Positions 1 through 6,064 of a DNA stretch of 15,436 nt are shown here, piece after piece. The notes beneath the pieces are model-generated. The model worked only from the letters and a program-made list of their open reading frames with translations. It was not told the origin of the DNA and ran no database searches. Every line of letters starts with the position of its first letter. Positions within the stretch are counted from its first letter, which is position 1. Made by a program: the position numbers and the translations under genes. This DNA comes from Candidatus Zixiibacteriota bacterium (lineage in GTDB: Bacteria > Zixibacteria > MSB-5A5 > CAIYYT01): positions 1 to 15,436 of the forward strand of contig JAPLUP010000172.1 in assembly GCA_026397575.1 (NCBI GenBank). The letters are read 5' to 3'.

Positions 1-1
1 C

Positions 2-157
2 GTGTTTCTGATCAGCTACATCTTTGGTGGAGGACTCCCTCCGATCCCTTTGGCGCGCGGTGAAGTCAACTGCGGCAGCGGAGTGGATATTTCCGATGCG
101 GTCTTTCTGATAAGCTACATTTTCAGCGGTGGAAGTGCCCCGCACGACTGCCGGTAA
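2..157 (+). CDS. C-terminal end of a secreted dockerin-type repeat protein (5' partial)
   Basis: An open frame enters from the left edge and stops at TAA 155-157, giving 51 residues. It contains two copies of a dockerin/EF-hand-like unit: a truncated VFLISYIFGGGLPP, then EVNCGSGVDISDAVFLISY followed by IFSGGSAPHDCR. The Ca-loop is degenerate, with NCGSGVD where D-x-N-x-D-G would be expected. The same tail closes the subtilase at 6065-7492, so this is the end of a second secreted protein of that class. The catalytic or adhesive part lies outside the window, so its function cannot be named. In this lineage such tails usually close extracellular proteins. Whether they bind a cohesin or act in another way is not shown here. 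Confidence 0.8.
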   Translation: MFLISYIFGGGLPPIPLARGEVNCGSGVDISDAVFLISYIFSGGSAPHDCR

Positions 158-195
158 TTTTATCTTTACGGGACTATTGAAAGAGTCCAAGCCGT

Positions 196-240
196 GTCAT
201 TGTGAGGAGTCCGGCAGCTGCCGGACGACGAAGCAATGAC
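196..240. repeat. REP-like extragenic palindrome
   Basis: GTCATTG (196-202) pairs with CAATGAC (234-240). Between them lies the perfect 18-bp palindrome GTCCGGCAGCTGCCGGAC (209-226). The GTCATTGxGAGGAG...CGAAGCAATGAC layout resembles dispersed extragenic palindromes seen in many genomes. It sits between two convergent genes. There is no T-tract, so it is not a clear terminator. Confidence 0.55.
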
Positions 241-265
241 AACTCGGAGGTTTTACAACATTCCC

Positions 266-284
266 TCTTGACGCAACGTCAAGA
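266..284. repeat. Short inverted repeat between convergent genes
   Basis: TCTTGACG (266-273), loop CAA, CGTCAAGA (277-284): an 8-bp perfect stem in the gap between the dockerin gene (+) and the toastrack membrane gene (-). No U-run follows on either strand. It may serve as a weak bidirectional transcript end, but this is uncertain. Confidence 0.35.
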
Positions 285-342
285 CAACGAAGTAGCCACT
301 ACGATCTGTCGCTTCTGTCAACTGGGATGGGGGTTTTGAAGA

Positions 343-1713
343 TTACTTGAATTCGATATTGGCCGATCCAAGACCGATTTCCAGCGTAAGAATCAACTGC
401 CCCGACGCGGCATCAAAACCCTCGGTCTCATAGACACCCGATCCCGCTACTGCCACAAGATGCTCTTTGGAAAAATCAAGCGAACTCAACCAGTTCTCAT
501 CGGCGCGCAACTGCAAACCCAATCCTCGCGGAACAATCAGGGTCATCGCTCCCATGCCGACTGTGACTTTTGCCTCGGCGCGATAGTCGAACTGTCCACT
601 AAAATCGAGAACAAACTTCCCGACACCACCGTCAAATTGGAGCCGCCGGAACCGCGAATTGCCGATATTAACCATCTGCAGCTTGCAGGCGCCTGCCTCG
701 ACGGTGAAATTATCAAGGTTGGTGCGATTAACCGCTGAGAAATCAACTCGCGCATCGGCAGCGCCGATTTCAAGATCGAGACGCGAGAGTTTCAAACCGC
801 CGACATCAATTTCACATTTGGCAGCGCCGACAGTGGTCTTGAGTTGCAGATCGACCTCGCTGTTGAACTCGATCTGCCAGTTGCTCTCACGCCCCTCAAG
901 ATCCAACAACCTTTTCCCTTCAGAATCGGTGGCGAAACGGAAATCGCCGCGGTCACCATGTGGGGTGAAGCCATAGTCATACTTGAGCAGTTCGCGGTTA
1001 TAGCTGCCGGTCACTCCGCACAAAACGCCTTCGGCCAAGCACTTTGTCAGTCGAAAACGTCCCGCCGCCATGATAATCCGCGCATTCACGGACTTCACCT
1101 CAGGCGCTTCCGTTTTCTCAGACACTGCCGTCAAATCCGGTCCGATACGTACTCCTGGTTCGATTCTGCCGCCGTAGTAACGCGAGCCAAAGCGGGTTAG
1201 AATTGCGCCACCCAGCGACGCAGTGAAAACAATGAGAAGAAGCATGCCGGAAACGATGCCAAAGACGATCGCCATGGCTTGCGAGTCGATAATAAGTCCC
1301 AGGAAAAACCCGATTACCGGAACCTGCAAGATGGCAAAACCGATTAGTATCTGCTGGAAGCGACTTTCATGTGAAGCTGCGTCTTTCGCCCTGACATAGT
1401 CACTGATGAAAAGACAGAAGGCCGCAAATCCGAGAAATCCCGCAGCCACAATCGCCAGGGGCAAGGCGATAAGTGCCACCGGAATGCCGATGATCGTTAT
1501 GATCAGAACGACGGCGATTACCGGCAGCATGATCTCGAACAAGAGCCCGACAACCAGCGCCTTGAAGATGTTCTGGTGATAGACCGCTCTGAGCCGTTCA
1601 GTTGGTCTTTCAAATATGTGGGCGCACCCAACGGCAATTGCCAGGTGAATCAGCAACAGATCAGACCAACGGTCAAGGGTTCCGCCGGATTGGTACGTAA
1701 ACCCTCCGGCCAT
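343..1713 (-). CDS. Multi-pass membrane protein with C-terminal toastrack/LiaF-like domain
   Basis: As read alone, 456 aa. Residues 15-175 are strongly hydrophobic, with about five membrane spans (near 18-34, 50-74, 76-103, 121-142 and 146-172) and the run VVLIITIIGIPVALIALPLA. Residues 183-456 form a beta-rich soluble domain with repeated short strands (VGAAKCEIDVGGLKLSRLDLE, residue 295 on, shows the pattern), ending in LGSANIEFK. This resembles the toastrack/DUF4097/LiaF C-terminal fold of envelope-stress proteins. It overlaps the upstream bactofilin-like gene by 64 nt in the -1 frame. Membrane blocks of this kind usually follow a bactofilin-like domain in one chain, so this is probably the C-terminal part of a 633-aa fusion reached at the slippery site 1698-1704. 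The ATG at 1713 has only a weak GAGAG upstream. Reinitiation there, or an indel, are alternatives. It is last in the operon. Confidence 0.75.
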   Translation of the reverse strand: MAGGFTYQSGGTLDRWSDLLLIHLAIAVGCAHIFERPTERLRAVYHQNIFKALVVGLLFEIMLPVIAVVLIITIIGIPVALIALPLAIVAAGFLGFAAFCLFISDYVRAKDAASHESRFQQILIGFAILQVPVIGFFLGLIIDSQAMAIVFGIVSGMLLLIVFTASLGGAILTRFGSRYYGGRIEPGVRIGPDLTAVSEKTEAPEVKSVNARIIMAAGRFRLTKCLAEGVLCGVTGSYNRELLKYDYGFTPHGDRGDFRFATDSEGKRLLDLEGRESNWQIEFNSEVDLQLKTTVGAAKCEIDVGGLKLSRLDLEIGAADARVDFSAVNRTNLDNFTVEAGACKLQMVNIGNSRFRRLQFDGGVGKFVLDFSGQFDYRAEAKVTVGMGAMTLIVPRGLGLQLRADENWLSSLDFSKEHLVAVAGSGVYETEGFDAASGQLILTLEIGLGSANIEFK

Positions 1714-2243
1714 TCGCTCTCGGGGAACGGAATACTGATATGTTGTTCTGAGATTCTCCCGACAACCTGTGCACCCGGTTCCTCAGTCACTTTGCTGCCG
1801 GTGACATTCCCATCCACTATGCCGGTTGACGCGATGCGGACTCTGCCGGTGGCCGTGACCGACCCGCTGACGCGCCCCTTGATCGTAGCGTTGCCGACCA
1901 CAACCACGCTGCCGTCAACATACTCGTTAGCATCAACGGTGACCGAACCGCCGATACGGCTGATGCCGATAATCGTGTCGGTGTAGAAACCCTCTGGGAT
2001 ATCGGCATCACTTGGAAAAGGCGGAACCGGTGTTACTTGCGACTGTCGCTCACCACTGCTTCCCCTTTCGCCCGACTCTATTACTTCATGCTCATTACCG
2101 AGCGTATCAATCAGCAGAATGCCGCGATCATCAACACGAATTTCCTTGTAGACCTTTCCCTTGTAATCATCAGACTTGAGTCTGTCACCGGCTGCCGGAA
2201 CGACCAGTCCAATCAGGAGTATGGTTAACAGGAGTCTTCGCAA
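1650..2243 (-). CDS. Bactofilin-like (polymer-forming) secreted protein, N-terminal part of a probable frameshifted fusion
   Basis: 197 aa from a TTG start at 2243 with AAGGA 4 nt upstream; no nearby ATG would keep the signal sequence. Residues 1-19 (MRRLLLTILLIGLVVPAAG) are an export signal. Residues 90-160 repeat short strands of the G-S-V/I type (GGSVTVDANEYVDGSVVVVG, then KGRVSGSVTATGRVRI), as in right-handed beta-helical bactofilin/polymer-forming domains. After EQHISIPFPESEWPEG the chain reads 16 more residues and ends at VGLICC. The hydrophobic segment expected after such a domain is found intact in the -1 frame (343-1713). It lies 14 nt after the DUF4097 stop, so it is co-transcribed. 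The fold assignment rests on motif recognition. Confidence 0.7.
   Translation of the reverse strand: MRRLLLTILLIGLVVPAAGDRLKSDDYKGKVYKEIRVDDRGILLIDTLGNEHEVIESGERGSSGERQSQVTPVPPFPSDADIPEGFYTDTIIGISRIGGSVTVDANEYVDGSVVVVGNATIKGRVSGSVTATGRVRIASTGIVDGNVTGSKVTEEPGAQVVGRISEQHISIPFPESEWPEGLRTNPAEPLTVGLICC
1698..1704 (-). promoter_or_regulatory. Candidate -1 ribosomal frameshift heptamer (G GGT TTA)
   Basis: On the minus strand the bactofilin-like frame reads gaG GGT TTA, a perfect X XXY YYZ heptamer in register (codons 181-182). Slipping back one base gives GGG TTT ACG, exactly the frame of the membrane/toastrack ORF. GGGTTTA is a classical -1 slippery sequence, used by yeast L-A virus. A GGAGG lies on or just before it. 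A weak stem (CCAA 1693-1690 with TTGG 1669-1666, and an inner CGG/CCG) starts about 4 nt downstream. The fused product would be 633 aa. An indel would look the same apart from the heptamer. Confidence 0.4.
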
Positions 2244-2257
2244 ACTGTCCTTCCCGC

Positions 2258-3331
2258 CTAAAATCCGTCGAGATTGATATCGCCTGAAGTCGAACTGAGT
2301 ATCACTTCGGGACCGTCTCCGCCAACCTTGCCTTCCAATCTATGCTTGTTAAACGACCGTACTTCAACCGCGAGATCGGTATCGATCGATCCGGAAATCG
2401 TTTCCAGTTTTACACGTCCCTTCATCTCCGACGGAACGGCCATCGTGATGTCGCCGGAGATCGTTTCGACCTCAAAGCGTTTGCCATTGGTCATCTCCGA
2501 GCGAACGCGCACATCACCGGAGGAGGTAGACACGAAGACACTGCCCTCTTTCTGATCGATCTCGATATTGCCGGAAGTTGTGTTGATGTCGACATCGCCC
2601 GAAAGAGCGTCAATGCGGACATCGCCGGAAGTCTTCGTGACACGCATCTTCCCGATCAGCCAATGCGCTTCCGTGTCCCCGGAAGTCGACTGCACGGCCG
2701 CATCACCGGTGACATTGTCGAACAGCATGTCCGAGGAAGTTGATCTGGCGTCGATGTTCCCCTTGATATCTTTGAAACTGATATCTCCGGAAGTCGTTTC
2801 GATATTCAGATCGCCGGTGTAGCCGACAATCTTGATATCCCCCGACGTCGCTGAAATTGTCGCTGTGCCGGTCAAGCCCAGTAAATCGATATCACCGGAC
2901 GTCGAGTTAACTTCAAGTCGCACCGAAGTCGGCACTTCGATCACGAACCGGATCGAGGTTCTGAACTCCGCGCGCAAACCAAACAGCCTCTCCCAGAAAT
3001 CGCCGGAGGAACGATCGCCCGGATAGTGGGTGTCTATGTCGATGGACTTTTTGTCTGCCTTGATCGCAACTTCCAGATGGCCCTCAACCTTCTCCGCCTC
3101 CTCCCGCGAGGAGGCGTCGATTTCCTTGATCGTCTGGACCACAACTTTGTCGCCGGGGCTATAGGAAACCTCTATGGAACCGCTGGTGTTCGCCACCGTC
3201 AACTCGAAATCCTTCTCGACCGCATATTCGTTTGTGGTCTTGAATTGAAATACCTTCGCTTGTACCGAGCCTGCTATTACAAACAGGCCAAGTGTGACGA
3301 CGCATGAACACATGAGCATCAATTTGGACAT
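2258..3331 (-). CDS. Secreted DUF4097/toastrack-like repeat protein
   Basis: 357 aa, ATG start with AGGAG 7 nt upstream. Residues 1-25 form a signal peptide (MSKLMLMCSCVVTLGLFVIA, then GSVQA before KVFQF). The rest is a beta-solenoid-like array with a short motif every 15-25 residues: NTSGSIEV, NSTSGDIDL, SATSGDIKI, ETTSGDISF, STSSDMLF, QSTSGDTEA, KTSGDVRI, NTTSGNIEI, STSSGDVRV, ETISGDITM, ETISGSIDT, STSGDINL. This is the hallmark of the DUF4097 (adhesin-like, toastrack) family. Members of this family occur in envelope-stress modules such as LiaX/YvlB. It sits 17 nt after the ECF sigma gene and 14 nt before the bactofilin-like gene. A periplasmic or surface location is inferred. The ligand is unknown. 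Confidence 0.85.
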   Translation of the reverse strand: MSKLMLMCSCVVTLGLFVIAGSVQAKVFQFKTTNEYAVEKDFELTVANTSGSIEVSYSPGDKVVVQTIKEIDASSREEAEKVEGHLEVAIKADKKSIDIDTHYPGDRSSGDFWERLFGLRAEFRTSIRFVIEVPTSVRLEVNSTSGDIDLLGLTGTATISATSGDIKIVGYTGDLNIETTSGDISFKDIKGNIDARSTSSDMLFDNVTGDAAVQSTSGDTEAHWLIGKMRVTKTSGDVRIDALSGDVDINTTSGNIEIDQKEGSVFVSTSSGDVRVRSEMTNGKRFEVETISGDITMAVPSEMKGRVKLETISGSIDTDLAVEVRSFNKHRLEGKVGGDGPEVILSSTSGDINLDGF

Positions 3332-3348
3332 GACTTCTCTCCTGACAC

Positions 3349-3915
3349 TTACCTGACGCCTTTCAGCTTCTTCTTCAGAAGCTCCCGTGCCCGGAAGATT
3401 CGGGCTTTTACCGTTCCCACCGGGAGCCTTAGTATCTGTGCGATCTCCTCATAGGATTGATCGTCACGATGGCGGTAGAGTATCACTATCCGGTACTTAT
3501 CGGGCAGTGAGTCAATCGCCTCGTCGATCGACACCCGCCGTTGTTTCTCCCAGAGATTTTCCTCCGGGTTGAAAGACCGGTCGGGAAGGTCAATCCCGAC
3601 TGCGCCATCCTCGGTGTCGACCGGCTTATCCAGGCTGAGCGCTTCGATCTTCTTCTTGCGCAGGAAGTCGATCGCGCAGTTGGCAGCTATCTTGTACAGC
3701 CAAGTCGAAAACCGGTATTCCGAGCGATAACTCGCCAGTGAGTGAAACGCCCGCATGAACGTTTCCTGCACCAAATCCTCGGTTTCCAGCCGGTCGCGGA
3801 CGATTTTCTGAATGATCTGCGAAATCGTCCGCTTGTGCCGGTTCAGTAACTCGGCGTACGCCGCCTGATTACCGGCGAGCGCACTGTTGATCAAGACCTC
3901 ATCCGGCTCAATCAC
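3349..3915 (-). CDS. ECF-family RNA polymerase sigma factor (RpoE-like)
   Basis: 188 aa, GTG start at 3915. Region 2 (about 20-90) contains ETEDLVQETFMRAFHSL, then YRFSTWLYKIAANCAIDFLR, the usual core-binding and -10 recognition helices. Region 4 (about 128-183) contains DSLPDKYRIVILYRHRDDQS, then YEEIAQILRLPVGTVKARIF, the helix-turn-helix that reads the -35. Length is typical for the family. It is first in a (-) operon with DUF4097, bactofilin-like and membrane toastrack genes. No anti-sigma gene (ZAS/zf-HC2 or RseA-like) follows it, which is unusual. A promoter of its own ECF type precedes it, which suggests autoregulation. The operon members are its likeliest targets (inference). Confidence 0.93.
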   Translation of the reverse strand: MIEPDEVLINSALAGNQAAYAELLNRHKRTISQIIQKIVRDRLETEDLVQETFMRAFHSLASYRSEYRFSTWLYKIAANCAIDFLRKKKIEALSLDKPVDTEDGAVGIDLPDRSFNPEENLWEKQRRVSIDEAIDSLPDKYRIVILYRHRDDQSYEEIAQILRLPVGTVKARIFRARELLKKKLKGVR

Positions 3916-3935
3916 CTGTCCAACCTAACCTTTAG

Positions 3936-3961
3936 ATACGCCAACGTCTTACTCATGTTTC
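3936..3961 (-). promoter_or_regulatory. ECF-type promoter of the sigma factor operon
   Basis: On the minus strand GAAAC (3961-3957) is followed after exactly 16 nt by CGTAT (3940-3936). This matches the ECF pattern of a GGAAC-like -35 and a CGTC/CGTA-like -10 at 16-17 nt. Transcription would start about 14 nt before the GTG at 3915. This fits autoregulation by the sigma factor it precedes. Confidence 0.45.
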
Positions 3962-4113
3962 ACGTCTGGCCGCAAAGATAGCAGGTGTGAAGAGTTAGGC
4001 AAAGGGATTTATGGGGGATGCAGCCACCCGACTTTCTGAATCCCAGCACTCAGCAGTGAGAGAATGTCCGCCGGTGAGGTCAGGGGGGAAAACGGTATTG
4101 GAGTCCTTTTTTC

Positions 4114-4143
4114 TTGACATACCGGATGGACGTGGAATACAAT
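4114..4143 (+). promoter_or_regulatory. Sigma70-type promoter
   Basis: TTGACA (4114-4119), 18-nt spacer, TACAAT (4138-4143): a perfect -35 and a 5/6 -10. It reads toward the lipoprotein/protease genes. The transcript would carry about 300 nt of leader, including the hairpin repeat at 4231-4253, so it could also drive a small RNA. No gene lies immediately after it. Confidence 0.5.
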
Positions 4144-4230
4144 CGGAGTGCAGAATGAATTGGCAGAAACCTGCCCCTTTCAGAAATAACAAAGCCCCGC
4201 CGTGACCGTGTCCGTCTGTGGCGTTGTGAT

Positions 4231-4253
4231 GCCGTCAGGAAGGATTCCTGACG
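4231..4253. repeat. Dispersed hairpin repeat, copy 1 (GCCGTCAGGAA family)
   Basis: GCCGTCAGGAA, then GGA, then TTCCTGACG: the 9-bp perfect stem pairs 4233-4241 with 4245-4253. A second copy, with the same left arm and the flanking CGGG-AA, is at 7515-7539. No T-tract follows. It looks like a mobile or REP-type extragenic palindrome. Confidence 0.6.
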
Positions 4254-4457
4254 ACGCGGGAAAAGATTCTATCCCGATCATCCTTTCAAAAATCACGAAA
4301 ACTTCTATTTTCCATTTGACAAATTAACGCCTCCCACGTCATCTTAGATGTAAACTCGCCAGACATCGGAGTTTGTTCTCAGCATTGCCATGGCGACGAC
4401 CGGCAAACGATCCGGTCGCGGATGTTGTTTATCATCTACACATAGGAGGGTATCTAT

Positions 4458-5393
4458 GTGAAAAATCAATTCTTCTTCTTGTTCGTTTTCCTGCTTTTGG
4501 CGGTGGGTTTCGGCTGTTCCAAAGACTGCCCAACCTGCCCGAAGGTCGAGGAGACCAAGCACTACAGGGGGTGGTTGTACTACACGGAATCGTCTCCGAT
4601 TCTGTACAGCCTTTACAAAGTTGACATGGAGACCGACTCGATTGTGGACAGCATGAAACATGAGGATAACGAACTGCACGCGGGTAGCGCTGCCGTATCG
4701 AGTGACGGCAGGTACTTGGCAGTCTGGTTCAGCGATACCTATGCCACTCGAGGATCGACACGCTTATACAATGCACAGACTCTCGGACTAATCGGCGAGC
4801 TGTCTCAGCCTCTGGGACTTTTTTTCGATGCCGAGGATCATTGGCTTCTGGGCCTCAACGGCACTGTTGCGGGCAATCTAATCAAGCAATTGTCTCTACC
4901 AGAGTTAACCACATTGTCGGTCGATACTGTCCACAACTTCCGGCCAATGATTATTGATCGTATTCGCAATTTGCTTTATGGCGTTGCTGACCAGGGCGGT
5001 TCCGCTCCCGTGGTCTATCCTCGCGGATTTTACTCGTACAATTACGTCAGCCACGAACTCAAATCGCTTCCCATTCTCTGGTCGCCAACCGACACCATTA
5101 AAGATGTGCTCACGCCCTACCTCAGTTCGAACGGCGAAATCCTCTATTTCACCGGAGATGAACCCGCGGGGGCTACTGTGTGGGGATCAATAGCAGGGGC
5201 GTACGATCTTCACAGCCGCACCTTGCTTTGGTACTATCCGCTCGTGACTCCGGTAGGGGGCATTGCCGTCTCCCCCGACGGAAAAGAAGTCTGGGTTACC
5301 GATCCCGGCCCCCCCGGATACGACTGGAACTCCGGTACCATCTATATTCTTGACGCCGCCACCGGTCGCTATCTACAAGGTATCTCCATGTAA
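4458..5393 (+). CDS. Beta-propeller-like lipoprotein, truncated by an in-frame TAA
   Basis: GTG start at 4458 with AGGAGGG ending 7 nt upstream; 311 aa to TAA 5391-5393. Residues 1-20 are a lipoprotein signal (FLLLAVGFGC, Cys20 lipidated), followed by SKDCPTCPK with two more Cys. The body has YVTN/WD40-like beta-propeller repeats: LYKVDMETDSIVDSMKHEDN, AAVSSDGRYLAVWFSDT, TRLYNAQTLG, GIAVSPDGKEVWVTDP, GTIYILDAATGRYLQG. No catalytic site is visible. A role as an outer-membrane or periplasmic binding or structural protein is a guess. The same frame stays open after the TAA for 72 codons and carries a further propeller repeat, so this gene is interrupted rather than naturally short. The protease gene follows. 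Confidence 0.75.
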   Translation: MKNQFFFLFVFLLLAVGFGCSKDCPTCPKVEETKHYRGWLYYTESSPILYSLYKVDMETDSIVDSMKHEDNELHAGSAAVSSDGRYLAVWFSDTYATRGSTRLYNAQTLGLIGELSQPLGLFFDAEDHWLLGLNGTVAGNLIKQLSLPELTTLSVDTVHNFRPMIIDRIRNLLYGVADQGGSAPVVYPRGFYSYNYVSHELKSLPILWSPTDTIKDVLTPYLSSNGEILYFTGDEPAGATVWGSIAGAYDLHSRTLLWYYPLVTPVGGIAVSPDGKEVWVTDPGPPGYDWNSGTIYILDAATGRYLQGISM

Positions 5394-5612
5394 GGATATC
5401 TGCCCGATTCCAATCCCTATTTCAGCCTCCCCGGCCGGGCGATCATTTTTGCTCCCACGGGAGACCGAGCCTACGTACAGGCGAGACACACCCTCACTAA
5501 TATTTATGGAACGGTAGTGGTAGTTGACACCAAGAAGAAAGCGATTGTAAAACTACTCAGACCGAACATGCACAGTGAACCTGGGAAACCGTGCATTTGT
5601 CCCAAAACCTAA
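5394..5612 (+). pseudogene. In-frame continuation of the lipoprotein beyond the TAA
   Basis: Same frame as 4458-5393. It reads GYLPDSNPYFSLPGRAIIFA, then PTGDRAYVQARHTLTNIYG, then TVVVVDTKKKAIVKLLRPN, and ends PGKPCICPKT before TAA 5610-5612. FAPTGDRAYV...VVVVDTKKK is a canonical propeller blade (compare AVSPDGKEVWV...IYILDAATG upstream). The end is only 14 nt from the protease ATG, a normal operon spacing. With the internal stop as the true end the gap would be 233 nt. There is no plausible start of its own. The lesion is probably one base, for example AAA to TAA. Confidence 0.7.
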
Positions 5613-5626
5613 GATAGGAGCTAATT

Positions 5627-6061
5627 ATGTTAAAACAGATTATAGGATGTTTGCTGCTGGTAATCATGCTTGCTTTCGCAGCACAGGCGCAAAGCAACTA
5701 CTGGTTTTACAATTACGACGGCACCGCTATCAACCTCAACGTGTTCGACGATTTGGTCGCCGTGCGGATCGACCCCAGCCTGCCGAGCTTTGATGCCCGA
5801 CAGTTTGCCGCCGAACACGAATTCCTGGTGGATACCTTGTCAGTCGAGTCTGCGCCCCGGAATTTCTATCTGTACGGAATCAAGCAGGGTCACAGCTTAA
5901 CCAACGTTATGACCAGCTTGCGCGATGAGGCAGGCGTCCTGATGGTCAATCCGGTAGTGCGGGATTGCTTCAGCGAGCGCGCCAAGCTGGACAATTCGTT
6001 GTGCGTGATCTACAAGTCTACGACTACACCAGCCCAAATGGACTCGCTGCAACAGGCGTGA
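5627..6061 (+). CDS. Subtilisin-like protease, N-terminal fragment (signal peptide and propeptide)
   Basis: ATG at 5627 with AGGAG 6 nt upstream; 144 aa to TGA 6059-6061. Residues 1-21 are a signal peptide (MLKQIIGCLLLVIMLAFAAQA, residue 1 on). The remainder resembles the long pro-region of secreted FCB subtilases (NFYLYGIKQGHSLTNVMTSL, then DEAGVLMVNPVVRDCFSE). It ends in TTTPAQMDSLQQA. The frame resumes straight after the TGA with QLTVTEILGD, continuing a typical inhibitor-like segment. Read as one gene, 5627-7492 has a single stop at codon 145. On its own the fragment has no enzyme activity. Confidence 0.7.
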   Translation: MLKQIIGCLLLVIMLAFAAQAQSNYWFYNYDGTAINLNVFDDLVAVRIDPSLPSFDARQFAAEHEFLVDTLSVESAPRNFYLYGIKQGHSLTNVMTSLRDEAGVLMVNPVVRDCFSERAKLDNSLCVIYKSTTTPAQMDSLQQA

Positions 6062-6064
6062 CAG

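Larger units (their letters stand above)
3916..4457. other. Divergent intergenic region, 542 bp, no convincing gene
   Basis: This is the gap between the sigma operon (-) and the lipoprotein gene (+). It holds an ECF-type promoter (3936-3961, -), a sigma70-type promoter (4114-4143, +), a dispersed hairpin repeat (4231-4253), a weak TTGACA at 4316-4321 and a small hairpin (CGACCGG 4397-4403 with CCGGTCG 4412-4418) in the likely leader of the lipoprotein mRNA. The short reading frames across it show no family features. Confidence 0.6.

Noticed and set aside
2270..3180. Direct repeats that might be a CRISPR array
   Set aside because: The roughly 60-nt periodicity is in-frame coding sequence for TSGD motifs. 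Repeats are degenerate and there are no unique spacers between identical repeats.
4154..4204. 16-codon peptide after the sigma70-type promoter (MNWQKPAPFRNN...)
   Set aside because: It has only a weak GGAG upstream and no similarity I recognise. It is too short to support.
4316..4345. Second + promoter with TTGACA at 4316
   Set aside because: The -35 is perfect but no acceptable -10 is found at 16-19 nt. It is noted only inside the intergenic entry.
4390..4461. 23-codon leader ORF ending ATGTGA over the lipoprotein start
   Set aside because: It has no ribosome site before its ATG and no recognisable attenuation features. The overlap with the GTG start is probably chance.
5391..6061. Stop-codon reassignment or selenocysteine explaining both internal stops
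   Set aside because: The two stops differ (TAA and TGA), and both codons end other genes cleanly here (TGA at 7490, 9178 and 10527; TAA at 155 and several minus-strand genes). No Sec-insertion hairpin is evident after the TGA, and the residue is not at a catalytic site.
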